Made by a program: the position numbers and the translations under genes. A DNA stretch of 64,000 nucleotides from an uncultured Tessaracoccus sp. (GTDB taxonomy: Bacteria > Actinomycetota > Actinomycetes > Propionibacteriales > Propionibacteriaceae), in contig NZ_CALUCN010000008.1 of assembly GCF_943914565.1 (NCBI RefSeq), positions 1 to 64,000 of the forward strand. The letters run 5' to 3'. Positions 53,339-61,037 of this stretch are shown here, in pieces (the stretch's first letter is position 1; every line of letters starts with the position of its first letter). The notes under the pieces are model-generated. The model was not told where the DNA came from. It saw only the letters and a list, made by a program, of their open reading frames with translations, and did not search any database.

Positions 53339-53641
53339 ATGTTCGGCGACGGCTTTGACATGAACGCCCTCATGCAGCAGGCGCAGAAGCTGCAGGAAGA
53401 CATGGCGAAGGCCCAGGAGGAGATGGCCTCGCGCACGTTCTCGGCCTCGGCCGGCGGCGACCTCGTCTCGCTCACCCTCACGGGGCAGGGCAACCTCGAG
53501 TCCATCACGATCAAGCCCGAGGCCCTCGAGGACGCGGAGACGCTGCAGGACCTCATCATCGCCGCGTTCCGCTCGGCGAAGAGCGACGCGGACCAGGCGC
53601 TCGTGCAGTCGATGCCGCAGGTCCCCGGGCTGGGGATGTAG
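53339..53641 (+). CDS. ybaB: YbaB/EbfC nucleoid-associated protein
   Basis: A 100-residue DNA-binding protein: an N-terminal helix (MNALMQQAQKLQEDMAKAQ) followed by three strands (FSASAGGDLVSLTLTGQG) and a C-terminal helix (ETLQDLIIAAFRSAKSDADQ). Forms tweezer-like dimers on DNA and is often tied to recombination with RecR. AAGGAAG lies a few nt upstream of the ATG at 53339. recR begins at the next base after the stop. Confidence 0.92.
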   Translation: MFGDGFDMNALMQQAQKLQEDMAKAQEEMASRTFSASAGGDLVSLTLTGQGNLESITIKPEALEDAETLQDLIIAAFRSAKSDADQALVQSMPQVPGLGM

Positions 53642-54250
53642 GTGTACGAAGGTCCGGTCCAACACCTCATCGACGAACTCAGCCGCCTGCCGGGCATCGG
53701 CCCGCGCAGCGCGGGGCGCATCGCCTTCCATCTCCTCGACGCGCCTGAGGAGGACGTGCTCGCCCTCGCCGACACGCTGCGGGAGGTGAAGCAGCACGCG
53801 CGGTTCTGCGAGGTGTGCTTCAACGTCTCACAGGAGGCCCGCTGCCGCGTGTGCCGCGATCCCCGACGTGACCGCTCGCTGCTGTGCGTCGTCGAGGAGT
53901 CGAAGGACGTGGTCGCGATCGAGCGCACGAACGAGTTCCGCGGGCTCTACCACGTGCTCGGCGGCTCGATCTCCCCGATCGACGGCCGCGGCCCCGGCGA
54001 TCTCCACACCCGCGAGCTGTTCACGAGGCTGGCCGACGGTGAGATCGAGGAGGTCATCCTCGCCACCGACCCCGACACGCAGGGCGAGGCGACGGCCTCC
54101 TACCTCTCGCGCATGCTGCGCGACTTCGGCGTGCGGGTGACCCGCCCGGCATCCGGCCTCCCCGTCGGCGGCGACCTCGAGTACGCCGACCAGGTCACGC
54201 TCGGGCGTGCCTTCTCCGGGCGGCGCTCGATGTTCCCCGAGAGCGCCTGA
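53642..54250 (+). CDS. recR: Recombination protein RecR
   Basis: A 202-residue recombination mediator. It has an HhH region (LPGIGPRSAGRIAFHLL), a C4 zinc finger (CEVCFNVSQEARCRVC) and a Toprim domain with VVEESKDVVAIE and LATDPDTQGEATASYL, plus a C-terminal LGRAFSGRR tail. With RecF and RecO it loads RecA at gaps. GTG start immediately after ybaB, no gap. Confidence 0.95.
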   Translation: MYEGPVQHLIDELSRLPGIGPRSAGRIAFHLLDAPEEDVLALADTLREVKQHARFCEVCFNVSQEARCRVCRDPRRDRSLLCVVEESKDVVAIERTNEFRGLYHVLGGSISPIDGRGPGDLHTRELFTRLADGEIEEVILATDPDTQGEATASYLSRMLRDFGVRVTRPASGLPVGGDLEYADQVTLGRAFSGRRSMFPESA

Positions 54251-54369
54251 GCCGGGGCCCCGGGCCCGGCCGCGCTGGTGGCGCTCACCATCCGATCGCG
54301 CGCGGGTCCTCACCCTCGTCGGTGAGGCGGCGCTCCGTGCCGCGTTGTGAAGAAATCGGCACGAGCACC
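54251..54369. terminator. Possible bidirectional terminator between recR and the acyl-CoA ligase
   Basis: The convergent 119-bp gap begins with GCCGGGGCCCCGGGCCCGGC (54251-54270), which can fold as GCCGGG/CCCGGC. No T-run was seen, so Rho-independent activity is uncertain. Confidence 0.3.
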
Positions 54370-56046
54370 TCAGAGCAGCTCGTCGCGGACCTGCTTGCGC
54401 AGCACCTTCCCGAGCATCGAGCGGGGGAGTTCGTCGACGATGACCAGGTCGCGCGGCGCCTTGTACGCGGCGAGCGACTGCTTGGCGAACGCGCGGATCT
54501 CCTTGAGGGTGGGCGCCGGCTGACCTGCAGCGACGGTGATGACCGCGACGACGTCCTCCCCGCCCGAGGCGTTGCGGCGTCCGACGACGGCAGCGTCCTC
54601 GACGGCGTCGTGGGTGCGCAGCACGCGCTCGACCTCGCTGGGGGAGACGTTGAAGCCGCCGGTGATGATGAGTTCCTTGAGCCGGTCGACGATCGTCGTG
54701 AATCCGTCGGCATCCTGCACGACGACGTCCCCCGTCCGCAGCCAACCGCCGGGGAGCAGCATCTTCGCGGTCTCCTCCGGGTTCTTCCAATAGCCCTGGA
54801 ACACCTGCGGCCCGCGCACGAGCAGCTCACCCTGCTCGCCGCGCGCGACCTCCTTGGTGGGGTCCTCGACGTCGACGACCTTCATCTCCGTCGACGGGAA
54901 CGGGATGCCGATCGTGCCGGTGCGCCGCGAGCGCGCGAACGGGTTGCCGAGCGCCACCGGCGACGACTCCGTGAGCCCGTAGCCCTCGACGAGCAGCCCG
55001 CCGGAGACCTCCTCCCAGTCGTGCACGATCTCGTCCGTGAGCGCCATCGCGCCCGAGATGCAAAAACGCGCCGACGAGATGTCCACCCCACGTTCCTTCG
55101 CGGCCTCGGCGGTGCGGCGGTAGATGGGCGGCACCGCGCAGTACACCGTGGCGGGGGACTTCTTCCACGCCTTGAGCACGAGGTCCACGTCGAACCTCGG
55201 GAACAGCACGATGTGCGCCTGCTTGCGGATGCCGTAGGTGAGGTAGAGCGTCATGCCGAAGGCGTGGAACATCGGCAGCAGCGCGTAGAAGATCTCCGAG
55301 CGGTACTCCGCGTCGTGCATCCACGCCTCGCCCTGCAGGGCGTTGCTGTAGAGGTTGCGGTGCGTGAGCATCGCGCCCTTCGGCACCCCCGTCGTACCGG
55401 AGGTGTACTGGATGACCGCGACGTCGTCGAGGCCCGGGCGCGGGTGGTCCGGGTTGATCGGGGGTGCGGCGAGCAGGTCGCGCCAGGCGAGGGTGTCCGG
55501 GGCGGGGCGGTGCAGGGCTGCGCGGGCCGTGCGCAGCTTGCGCACCGGCAGCGAGAGCGCGAGGCGCATGAGCCGAGGCATCTCGTCGAGGAGGTTCACG
55601 GCGATGATGCGACGAACGCCCAGGTCGCGCGGGAGGTCCGCCAGCTTCTCGACGGCGACGTCCCAGGCGATGATGACCTCCGCACGGTGGTCCTCGAAGA
55701 TGTGCCGGAGCTCCGGGGCGGTGTAGAGGGGGTTGTGCTCGACGACGATCGCGCCCACCCGCAGGCAGGCGTAGAACGCGACGATGTGCTGCGGGCAGTT
55801 GGGGAGGACGAGGCCGACGCGGTCGCCCGGCTTCACGCCCAGGCGGCGCAGCCCCTCGGCGGCGCGGTCGATCTGGTCACCGAGCTCGGTGTAGGTGGTG
55901 CGACGGCCGAAGAACTCCATCGCGACGTGGTCGCCGGCCTCCCGCACCGACTGCTCGCACATCTCCACCAACGACGTGGTGGGAGGGACGATCTCGGCGG
56001 GGACTCCGGTCTGGTAGTGCTGCACCCATGGACGCGCTGTGGTCAT
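54370..56046 (-). CDS. Long-chain fatty-acid-CoA ligase (FadD-like)
   Basis: A 558-residue ANL-superfamily adenylating enzyme. AMP-binding motif YTSGTTGVPKGA, the motif VEGYGLTESSPVALGNP that binds the adenine, GWLRTGDVVVQDADGFT with the catalytic Asp, and a C-terminal lysine motif in PRSMLGKVLRK (Lys of GKVLR) are all present. Activates a carboxylic acid to the CoA thioester (EC 6.2.1.3) for beta-oxidation or lipid synthesis. Chain length preference cannot be read from the sequence. Confidence 0.9.
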   Translation of the reverse strand: MTTARPWVQHYQTGVPAEIVPPTTSLVEMCEQSVREAGDHVAMEFFGRRTTYTELGDQIDRAAEGLRRLGVKPGDRVGLVLPNCPQHIVAFYACLRVGAIVVEHNPLYTAPELRHIFEDHRAEVIIAWDVAVEKLADLPRDLGVRRIIAVNLLDEMPRLMRLALSLPVRKLRTARAALHRPAPDTLAWRDLLAAPPINPDHPRPGLDDVAVIQYTSGTTGVPKGAMLTHRNLYSNALQGEAWMHDAEYRSEIFYALLPMFHAFGMTLYLTYGIRKQAHIVLFPRFDVDLVLKAWKKSPATVYCAVPPIYRRTAEAAKERGVDISSARFCISGAMALTDEIVHDWEEVSGGLLVEGYGLTESSPVALGNPFARSRRTGTIGIPFPSTEMKVVDVEDPTKEVARGEQGELLVRGPQVFQGYWKNPEETAKMLLPGGWLRTGDVVVQDADGFTTIVDRLKELIITGGFNVSPSEVERVLRTHDAVEDAAVVGRRNASGGEDVVAVITVAAGQPAPTLKEIRAFAKQSLAAYKAPRDLVIVDELPRSMLGKVLRKQVRDELL

Positions 56047-56103
56047 GAACCTTCACTGTAGTCGCGTCGGCAATGGGAGGCTCGGTGGGTCAGGGCGCCC
56101 GGG

Positions 56104-56180
56104 CGCACGGTTTCGTCCCCGCGTCGCGTTCTCGGCCCCGGTTTCGGCCCGAGTTCGGCACGCGGGGACGAAACCGTGCG
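56104..56180. repeat. Perfect 21-bp-arm palindrome in the intergenic region before the acyl-CoA ligase gene
   Basis: Arm CGCACGGTTTCGTCCCCGCG (56104-56123, plus T) is exactly complementary to 56160-56180 around a 35-nt interior rich in CGGTTTCGGCCC. Total length (77 nt) and the TTTCG/CGAAA core recall the 74-nt elements, but the arms differ. It fills most of the gap between two reverse-strand genes. Confidence 0.8.
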
Positions 56181-56189
56181 GAACGCGTC

Positions 56190-56216
56190 GGCCGCCTCCC
56201 GGTGTGGGAGACGGCC
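56190..56216 (-). terminator. Hairpin after the phytase-like gene
   Basis: GGCCGTCTCCC pairs with GGGAGGCGGCC (one T-G position) around a 5-nt loop, 18 nt after the stop codon on the reverse strand. No T-run. Confidence 0.5.
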
Positions 56217-56233
56217 GGCGACGGTGGGGCGGC

Positions 56234-58657
56234 TCAGGCGCCGGTGCGCGGCAGCCCGGGTGCGGGCGTCGGTGCGGTGCCGGGCTCCGTCGGATCTGCG
56301 CCGGGGGTCGTCGGTGCAGGAGCGCCGGGGGTGCTGGGCGCCGTCGGGGCTGCGGAGCCGGGGGCGCTGGGCTCGGGCGAGCCCGGGGCGGGGACTGTCG
56401 GCTCGGACGGGCCGGGCGTCGGCTCGTCGACCGGCGGCGTGGCGGGGTCGTCGTCGGCGAAGAGGCGGCCGAGGTTCAGGAAGACCGTCTCGCCGTTGAT
56501 GTCGTCGAGGCCGTCGTTGTCGGTGACGACGAAGACGTTGCCCGCGGCGTCGATGGTCATGCCCTCGAGCTTCTCCTGCGTCCAGCCGTGCGTGGCGCGC
56601 AGCCGGTCGAGGACGTTGGTGACGACGCGCTTGGTGAGCATGTCGCCGTCCTTCGCGTCGGCGGGGATGGTCACCTCGGTGATGTCCTTCACGCGTGCGT
56701 CGGGGCCGGCCTGCTTGTCGCGTTCGATGAGCGCGAGGCGGACGCCGTGCTCGTCGGCGGCGACGAACGTGATCTCCGAGAGGCCCATCCAGTCGCCCTC
56801 GACGTCGGTCGGGGTCAGCTCGTAGCCGAACGACCGGAACGCCCCCGAGGCCACGTCGTACTCGACGATGCGGGTGGGCTTGGTGGCGTCCTTGTCACGC
56901 TGGAGCGCGACGTAGAGCGTGCTCCCCTCGGGGTTGGCGGTGACGCCCTCGATGCCCCACTTGCCGAGGTGCTGGGCGATCTCGTCGGGGAGTTGGACGG
57001 TCTCGGTGACCCGGCCCTCGGCGTCGACGCGGACCAGCTGGTTGGGCTGCTCCTTGCCGTCGCCCTCGACGCCCAGCCAGAACCCGCCGTCGGCGAGCGC
57101 GTGGAGGCCCTCGACGTCGTACTTCGTCGGCTCGCCGTCCTTCGTCACGGGGAGCGCGGAGGTGATGCGGGCGGGGGTGCCAGTCGCGTCGACGGTGAGG
57201 ATGCGGTTGGGCGCCAGGGCGTTGTCGGCGATGGTGTAGAGCTTGCCGGGCTCGCTGGACGCGGCGAGCGCGCCGAGCGCGAGCCAGCCGATGGGCTTGC
57301 CGTCGACGTCCTCGGACTGGATCTGCGGGTAGGTGGGAGCACCGGCGGAGAACTCGTAGAGGCTCACCGTCGCGCGCATCGGCGTGCCCGGCTCGTCCTC
57401 CTCGGAGGAGACGGCGAGCAGGTCGCGGCCCGGGATCGGGAGGATGCCCTCGGGGCCGTTGGTGGTGGGCAGGAGCTGCGTGAAGCGCGGCTTGGCCGGG
57501 TCGGTGACGTCGTAGACGGCGACGTAGTTGGCGCGCTCGGAGCCGACGAAGGCGTAGCGCACGCCGCGGAACGTCGCGACGGCGAGCCCCTCGGGCTCGG
57601 AGCCCTTCTTCGCGGCGCGACCCTCGTTCCAGTGGCCGGCGCGGATGCCCTCGTACTCGAAGGTGTTGCCCGCGTCCCAGACCACCTCGCCGCTCGCGGC
57701 GTCGAAGATCGTCCAGCCGCGGGTGCCGCCGCGCCAGTCGCCCTCGTTCGCGGTGGCGACGTGGGTGTCGTCGATCCAGCCGATCGAGTCGGGTTCGCGC
57801 GCGGCGGTGACGGTGCCGTCGAGCGTGATCTGGCCGTCCTTCTCGGTGTCGACGCCGGTGACGGTGGCCTCGCCGGCGCTCCACGAGCTGAGTACGGTGC
57901 GGGTCTTCGCGTCGATGATCGCGACGGCGTTGTTCTCCTGCAGGGTGAGCGCGATCTTCGTGCCGTCGGGGGAGAACTTCACGTACTCCGGCTCCGGGTC
58001 CTCCGCGACGGTGAGGCCGGGCAGGCCGGCGAGCTCAACCTTCTCGACCGTCCAGTCGGCGACGTCGCCGTCGAGCGAGAGGACTGCGAGTTCGCCGGCG
58101 GGGGACTGCGGCAGGTCGCCCTTCTTGCCCTGGCCGAGGTCGTTCTTCGCCTCCTCGTCGCGCTGGTTCTCGATCGCGATGGCCGCGGTGGTGCCGTGGA
58201 CGTCGATCGAGTCCGGCTGGCCGCCGAGGTCGATCTTGCGCACTTCCTCGAACGTCTGTGCGTCGAGCACCGAGACGTGGCCCGAGGGGTGGGTGAAGTT
58301 GCCGTCGGAGCTGTCCACGACGACGAGCACGTGGTTGCCCACCACGTAGACGCTCGTCGGCTCGCCGCCGACGTCGAGCCGGCCGAGCGGCGTCGGGTTG
58401 GCCGGGTCGGCGATGTCGAGCTTGCCGATCGCCTTGCCCCCGGCGTCGGTGTGGAACAGCGTCTTGCCGTCAGGCGTGACGGCGCTGATCTCGGCGACCG
58501 CGCGGACGTCCTTCGTGGCGTTCAGGTATGCGGGCGTGGTCGAGACACGCTTGAACGAGACCTGGGCGTCCGCGTTCGCGGCAGGGACGGCCGTGGGCAG
58601 CGCCAGCGCGGCGCAGAGCGCGCCCGTGGCGAGCGCGCGCAGGGTGGATCGGTGCAT
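56234..58657 (-). CDS. Secreted phytase/esterase-like beta-propeller protein with a truncated LPxTG end
   Basis: An 807-residue secreted protein. A Sec signal peptide (cleavage near residue 29, ANA-DA) precedes an N-terminal seven-bladed propeller of choice-of-anchor type (LDVGGEPTSVYVVGNHVLVV; GQPDSIDVHGTTAAIAIENQ). An esterase-like phytase domain (about 430-735) with NGPEGILPIPGRDLLAVSSE and DVEGLHALADGGFWLGVEGD follows. A Pro/Thr/Ser/Ala linker ends in LPRTGA at the last residues with no hydrophobic helix or basic tail, so sortase anchoring cannot occur as it stands. GGAGG lies 9 nt before the ATG. The PHO-box-like site upstream fits phosphate-starvation control. Confidence 0.82.
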   Translation of the reverse strand: MHRSTLRALATGALCAALALPTAVPAANADAQVSFKRVSTTPAYLNATKDVRAVAEISAVTPDGKTLFHTDAGGKAIGKLDIADPANPTPLGRLDVGGEPTSVYVVGNHVLVVVDSSDGNFTHPSGHVSVLDAQTFEEVRKIDLGGQPDSIDVHGTTAAIAIENQRDEEAKNDLGQGKKGDLPQSPAGELAVLSLDGDVADWTVEKVELAGLPGLTVAEDPEPEYVKFSPDGTKIALTLQENNAVAIIDAKTRTVLSSWSAGEATVTGVDTEKDGQITLDGTVTAAREPDSIGWIDDTHVATANEGDWRGGTRGWTIFDAASGEVVWDAGNTFEYEGIRAGHWNEGRAAKKGSEPEGLAVATFRGVRYAFVGSERANYVAVYDVTDPAKPRFTQLLPTTNGPEGILPIPGRDLLAVSSEEDEPGTPMRATVSLYEFSAGAPTYPQIQSEDVDGKPIGWLALGALAASSEPGKLYTIADNALAPNRILTVDATGTPARITSALPVTKDGEPTKYDVEGLHALADGGFWLGVEGDGKEQPNQLVRVDAEGRVTETVQLPDEIAQHLGKWGIEGVTANPEGSTLYVALQRDKDATKPTRIVEYDVASGAFRSFGYELTPTDVEGDWMGLSEITFVAADEHGVRLALIERDKQAGPDARVKDITEVTIPADAKDGDMLTKRVVTNVLDRLRATHGWTQEKLEGMTIDAAGNVFVVTDNDGLDDINGETVFLNLGRLFADDDPATPPVDEPTPGPSEPTVPAPGSPEPSAPGSAAPTAPSTPGAPAPTTPGADPTEPGTAPTPAPGLPRTGA

Positions 58658-58725
58658 GGGGAGCAACCTCCGTGACGAGGATGCGGTCCGGGACCGCGGA
58701 TTGGTACAGGCCCAAGCCAATCGCA

Positions 58726-58758
58726 CGACGGTTACACGTTCGTGAACGAACGGTGACC
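58726..58758 (-). promoter_or_regulatory. PHO-box-like triple direct repeat
   Basis: On the reverse strand three adjoining 11-nt units read GGTCACCGTTC, GTTCACGAACG and TGTAACCGTCG. They fit the Streptomyces PHO-box pattern of 11-nt repeats with GTTCACC-type cores bound by PhoP. The site ends 69 nt before the start codon of the phytase-like gene. Confidence 0.5.
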
Positions 58759-58887
58759 CGACGGTGGTTCGGCCGGGGTGGGGCGGCCTGACTGGGCCGG
58801 GCAGGGGCTGCGCGGCTGGACCAGCGTCGGTGATCTGGACGGCGTGTCCTGGTGGTGTGGCCGGGTACAGGGGTCGGACCGGGCCGG

Positions 58888-59273
58888 GTTTGCCAACGCT
58901 GGGCTGGGTTTGCCAACGCTGGGCTGGGTTTGCCAATGAAGGGGCCCGTTTGCCAACGGAGGGCGTGGTTTGCCAATGATGGGCTGCATTTGCCAATGAT
59001 CCGGAGGGGTCCGGGCGCTCGCGACGGGGTTCGCCAACGCTATCCATGTTCGCCAACGCTCTATTGCAGGCGAACGTGGACAGCGCAGGCGAAAAGGAAT
59101 AAACGTTGGCAAACCGTCATTGCGTTGGCAAATCGGCCCCAAGATTGGCAAACCAAATCGAACATTGGCGAACCAACCCCTCTATTGGCGAACGCACCCC
59201 AGCATTGGCGAACCAACCCCTCTATTGGCGAACGCACCCCAGCATTGGCGAACGCACACCAAGATTGGCGAAC
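58888..59273. repeat. Array C: 20-bp-period inverted array of GTTNGCNAAC units
   Basis: Left-arm units (GTTTGCCAAC, GTTTGCCAAT) begin every 20 bp at 58888, 58908, 58928, 58948, 58968 and 58988; one position is skipped, then GTTCGCCAAC is at 59029 and 59048. Degenerate GCAGGCGAA units follow at 59066 and 59085. Right-arm inverted units start at 59105, 59124, 59144, 59164, 59184, 59204, 59224, 59244 and 59264. Two 40-bp blocks repeat exactly in the right arm. This is the most regular array of the three. Confidence 0.87.
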
Positions 59274-59391
59274 CACTCAGGTTCCGGGCCAGTACGCACC
59301 ACGCCCACCGAGCACCGCACCACATCCACCGCCAGCAGTGCGCGCCAGCGGGCTCGAGCCCGTCGACGCGCTGCGCCACTGAGCCCGACCC

Positions 59392-60564
59392 TCACCCCCG
59401 CTTCGGCGGCGCGAGCGCAGGCGTGAGCAGCAGCCCGACGAGGGCCGCCGTCGGCAGGACGATGAGGCCCCAGCGCAGGCCGACGAACTCGATCACCGCG
59501 CCGATGAGGGGCGGACCCGCGAGGAATCCGACGCGGGCCACGCTCGTCACGATCGTGAGGCCGGTGCCGTGCGGCAGGCCGGGCATCTCGTCGCCGGCAC
59601 GCATCGCGCCCGGGAACGCCGTCGCGATGCCCCAGCCCGCGAGCGCGAACCCGACGAGGGTCAGCCACGGGTTCGGTACCGTCACCGCCGCGGCGAGCCC
59701 GAGCGTCGCCGTCGCGAGGCCGGCCGTGATCGTCGTGCGCTGGCCGAACCGGTCGACAATCGCGTCCGAGCAGAACCGCGAGACCATCTGTGCCCCGTGC
59801 AGGGACACGAGCGCCATCCCGACGACGAACGGCGGGACGTCGAACATCCGGTCCATGTAGATCGTGCCCCACGAGCCGGCCGAGTCCTCGAGCACGCCGG
59901 CCGAGCCGGCGAGCAGCCCGAGGCACAGCAGGCGCAGCAGCAGTGGGACGGGGATGCGCCGGCCGGGCTCCACGGTCTCGACGTGCTCCGGTCGAGGGTC
60001 GGGGCCGTCGAGCATCCAGTACCTCGCCAGCAGCGCGAGCGACCCGAACACGAGGCTCGCGACGAGGCACTGCACCCACACGGCCATCCGCTGCTGCGCG
60101 GCGAGCGAGCCGAGCAGCCCGCCCGTCACCGCCCCGACGGACCACCAGGCGTGGAAGCCGTTCAGGATCGACGCGCCGTATCGGCGCTGCACGCGCAGCC
60201 CGTGGGCGTTCATGGCGATGTCGGTGAGGGAGTCGCACGACATCATCAGCACGACGCCGAGCGCGAACACCCACGGGTGCCAGGCGTTGCCGAGCAGGTT
60301 CAGGCACAGAATGCCGAGCGTCTGGAACATCACCGCGACACCGGCGGACTGGAAGCGCCGGATCAGCCGGGCGGCGAGCATGCCGAACAGCAGCCCGCCG
60401 AGCGGCCCGAGCGCGATGATCACGCCCCACTGGAAGTCGCCGATCGCGAGCGAGCGCTTGATCTCCGGGAAGCGCGGCAGCAGCGTCGACCACGCGAGCC
60501 CGTTCAGCAGGAAGCACAGCGTCACGCCCCAGCGGGCGCGGCGCGCGAGACGGTCGGGGGTCAC
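59392..60564 (-). CDS. Major facilitator superfamily transporter
   Basis: A 390-residue membrane protein with about twelve helices in two halves of six. FLLNGLAWSTLLPRFPEIK starts the first half, as in YbjJ/fucose-permease-like carriers, and MAGATVGGLLG-type glycine motifs are replaced by NGFHAWWSVGAVTGGLLG in helix 5. DRFGQRTTITAG is the loop 8-9 signature. The GTG start overlaps the glutaredoxin-like gene by GTGA. Substrate unknown; sugars or drugs are both known for relatives. Confidence 0.85.
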   Translation of the reverse strand: MTPDRLARRARWGVTLCFLLNGLAWSTLLPRFPEIKRSLAIGDFQWGVIIALGPLGGLLFGMLAARLIRRFQSAGVAVMFQTLGILCLNLLGNAWHPWVFALGVVLMMSCDSLTDIAMNAHGLRVQRRYGASILNGFHAWWSVGAVTGGLLGSLAAQQRMAVWVQCLVASLVFGSLALLARYWMLDGPDPRPEHVETVEPGRRIPVPLLLRLLCLGLLAGSAGVLEDSAGSWGTIYMDRMFDVPPFVVGMALVSLHGAQMVSRFCSDAIVDRFGQRTTITAGLATATLGLAAAVTVPNPWLTLVGFALAGWGIATAFPGAMRAGDEMPGLPHGTGLTIVTSVARVGFLAGPPLIGAVIEFVGLRWGLIVLPTAALVGLLLTPALAPPKRG

Positions 60565-60983
60565 AGCAGCTCCAGGACGCGACGAGGATCGGGGTTCACG
60601 AGCGTCTCGCCGTCGACCAGCACGACGGGGTAGGCGCCTTCGCCGCGCTCGTCGGCGAACGCCTCGGCCTCGCGGTCCTGCGCGACGTTCACCCACAGCA
60701 ACGCCTTCGCGTGCCGCCCGAGCCCGCCGCGGAAACGCGTGCAGAAGACATCGCCCGGTCGCCAGTACACGACGCGCTGCCGCTCCTCCTCCGGCAGCGC
60801 CATCACGTCGCGGTGCCGCAGCGAGCTGCCGCCGTACCAGGGCGAGAGCCAGAACGCGACGAACAGCAGCCCGAGCGCCAGGAACACCAAGGTCACGCTC
60901 CAGCCGCCGCGCGAGAGCGCCCAGACGAGCACCGCGCTCGCCACGAGCCAGATCAACCACATCCACCGTCTCACGCCCGCCAT
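60561..60983 (-). CDS. Membrane-anchored glutaredoxin-like protein with altered active site
   Basis: A 140-residue protein with two N-terminal helices (WMWLIWLVASAVLVWALS; LVFLALGLLFVAFWLS), then a glutaredoxin/mycoredoxin fold: RVVYWRPGDVFCTRFRGGL and GAYPVVLVDGETLVNP. The usual C-P-x-C of the active site reads G-D-V-F-C, so only the second cysteine (Cys82 by count) is present. The cis-Pro of YPVVL is retained. A one-cysteine thiol transferase or a non-catalytic redox sensor is possible. It overlaps the MFS gene. Confidence 0.8.
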   Translation of the reverse strand: MAGVRRWMWLIWLVASAVLVWALSRGGWSVTLVFLALGLLFVAFWLSPWYGGSSLRHRDVMALPEEERQRVVYWRPGDVFCTRFRGGLGRHAKALLWVNVAQDREAEAFADERGEGAYPVVLVDGETLVNPDPRRVLELL

Positions 60984-61037
60984 CCTCGCAGATCGGGCAA
61001 GGACCTGCCCCGACGAGGTGCGCCCTACGCTGGGCGC

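Larger units (their letters stand above)
58658..59391. other. Repeat-bearing region upstream of the phytase-like gene
   Basis: About 730 bp: PHO-box-like site (58726-58758), an 18-bp sequence also found twice in dnaX (58757-58774), array C (58888-59273) and about 115 bp without recognisable content before the MFS stop. No credible gene. Confidence 0.65.

Noticed and set aside
59106..59426. Small repeat proteins encoded over array C (and similarly over A and B)
   Set aside because: All frames are open owing to the 20-bp period, ribosome sites are absent and the peptides only reflect the DNA repeat.
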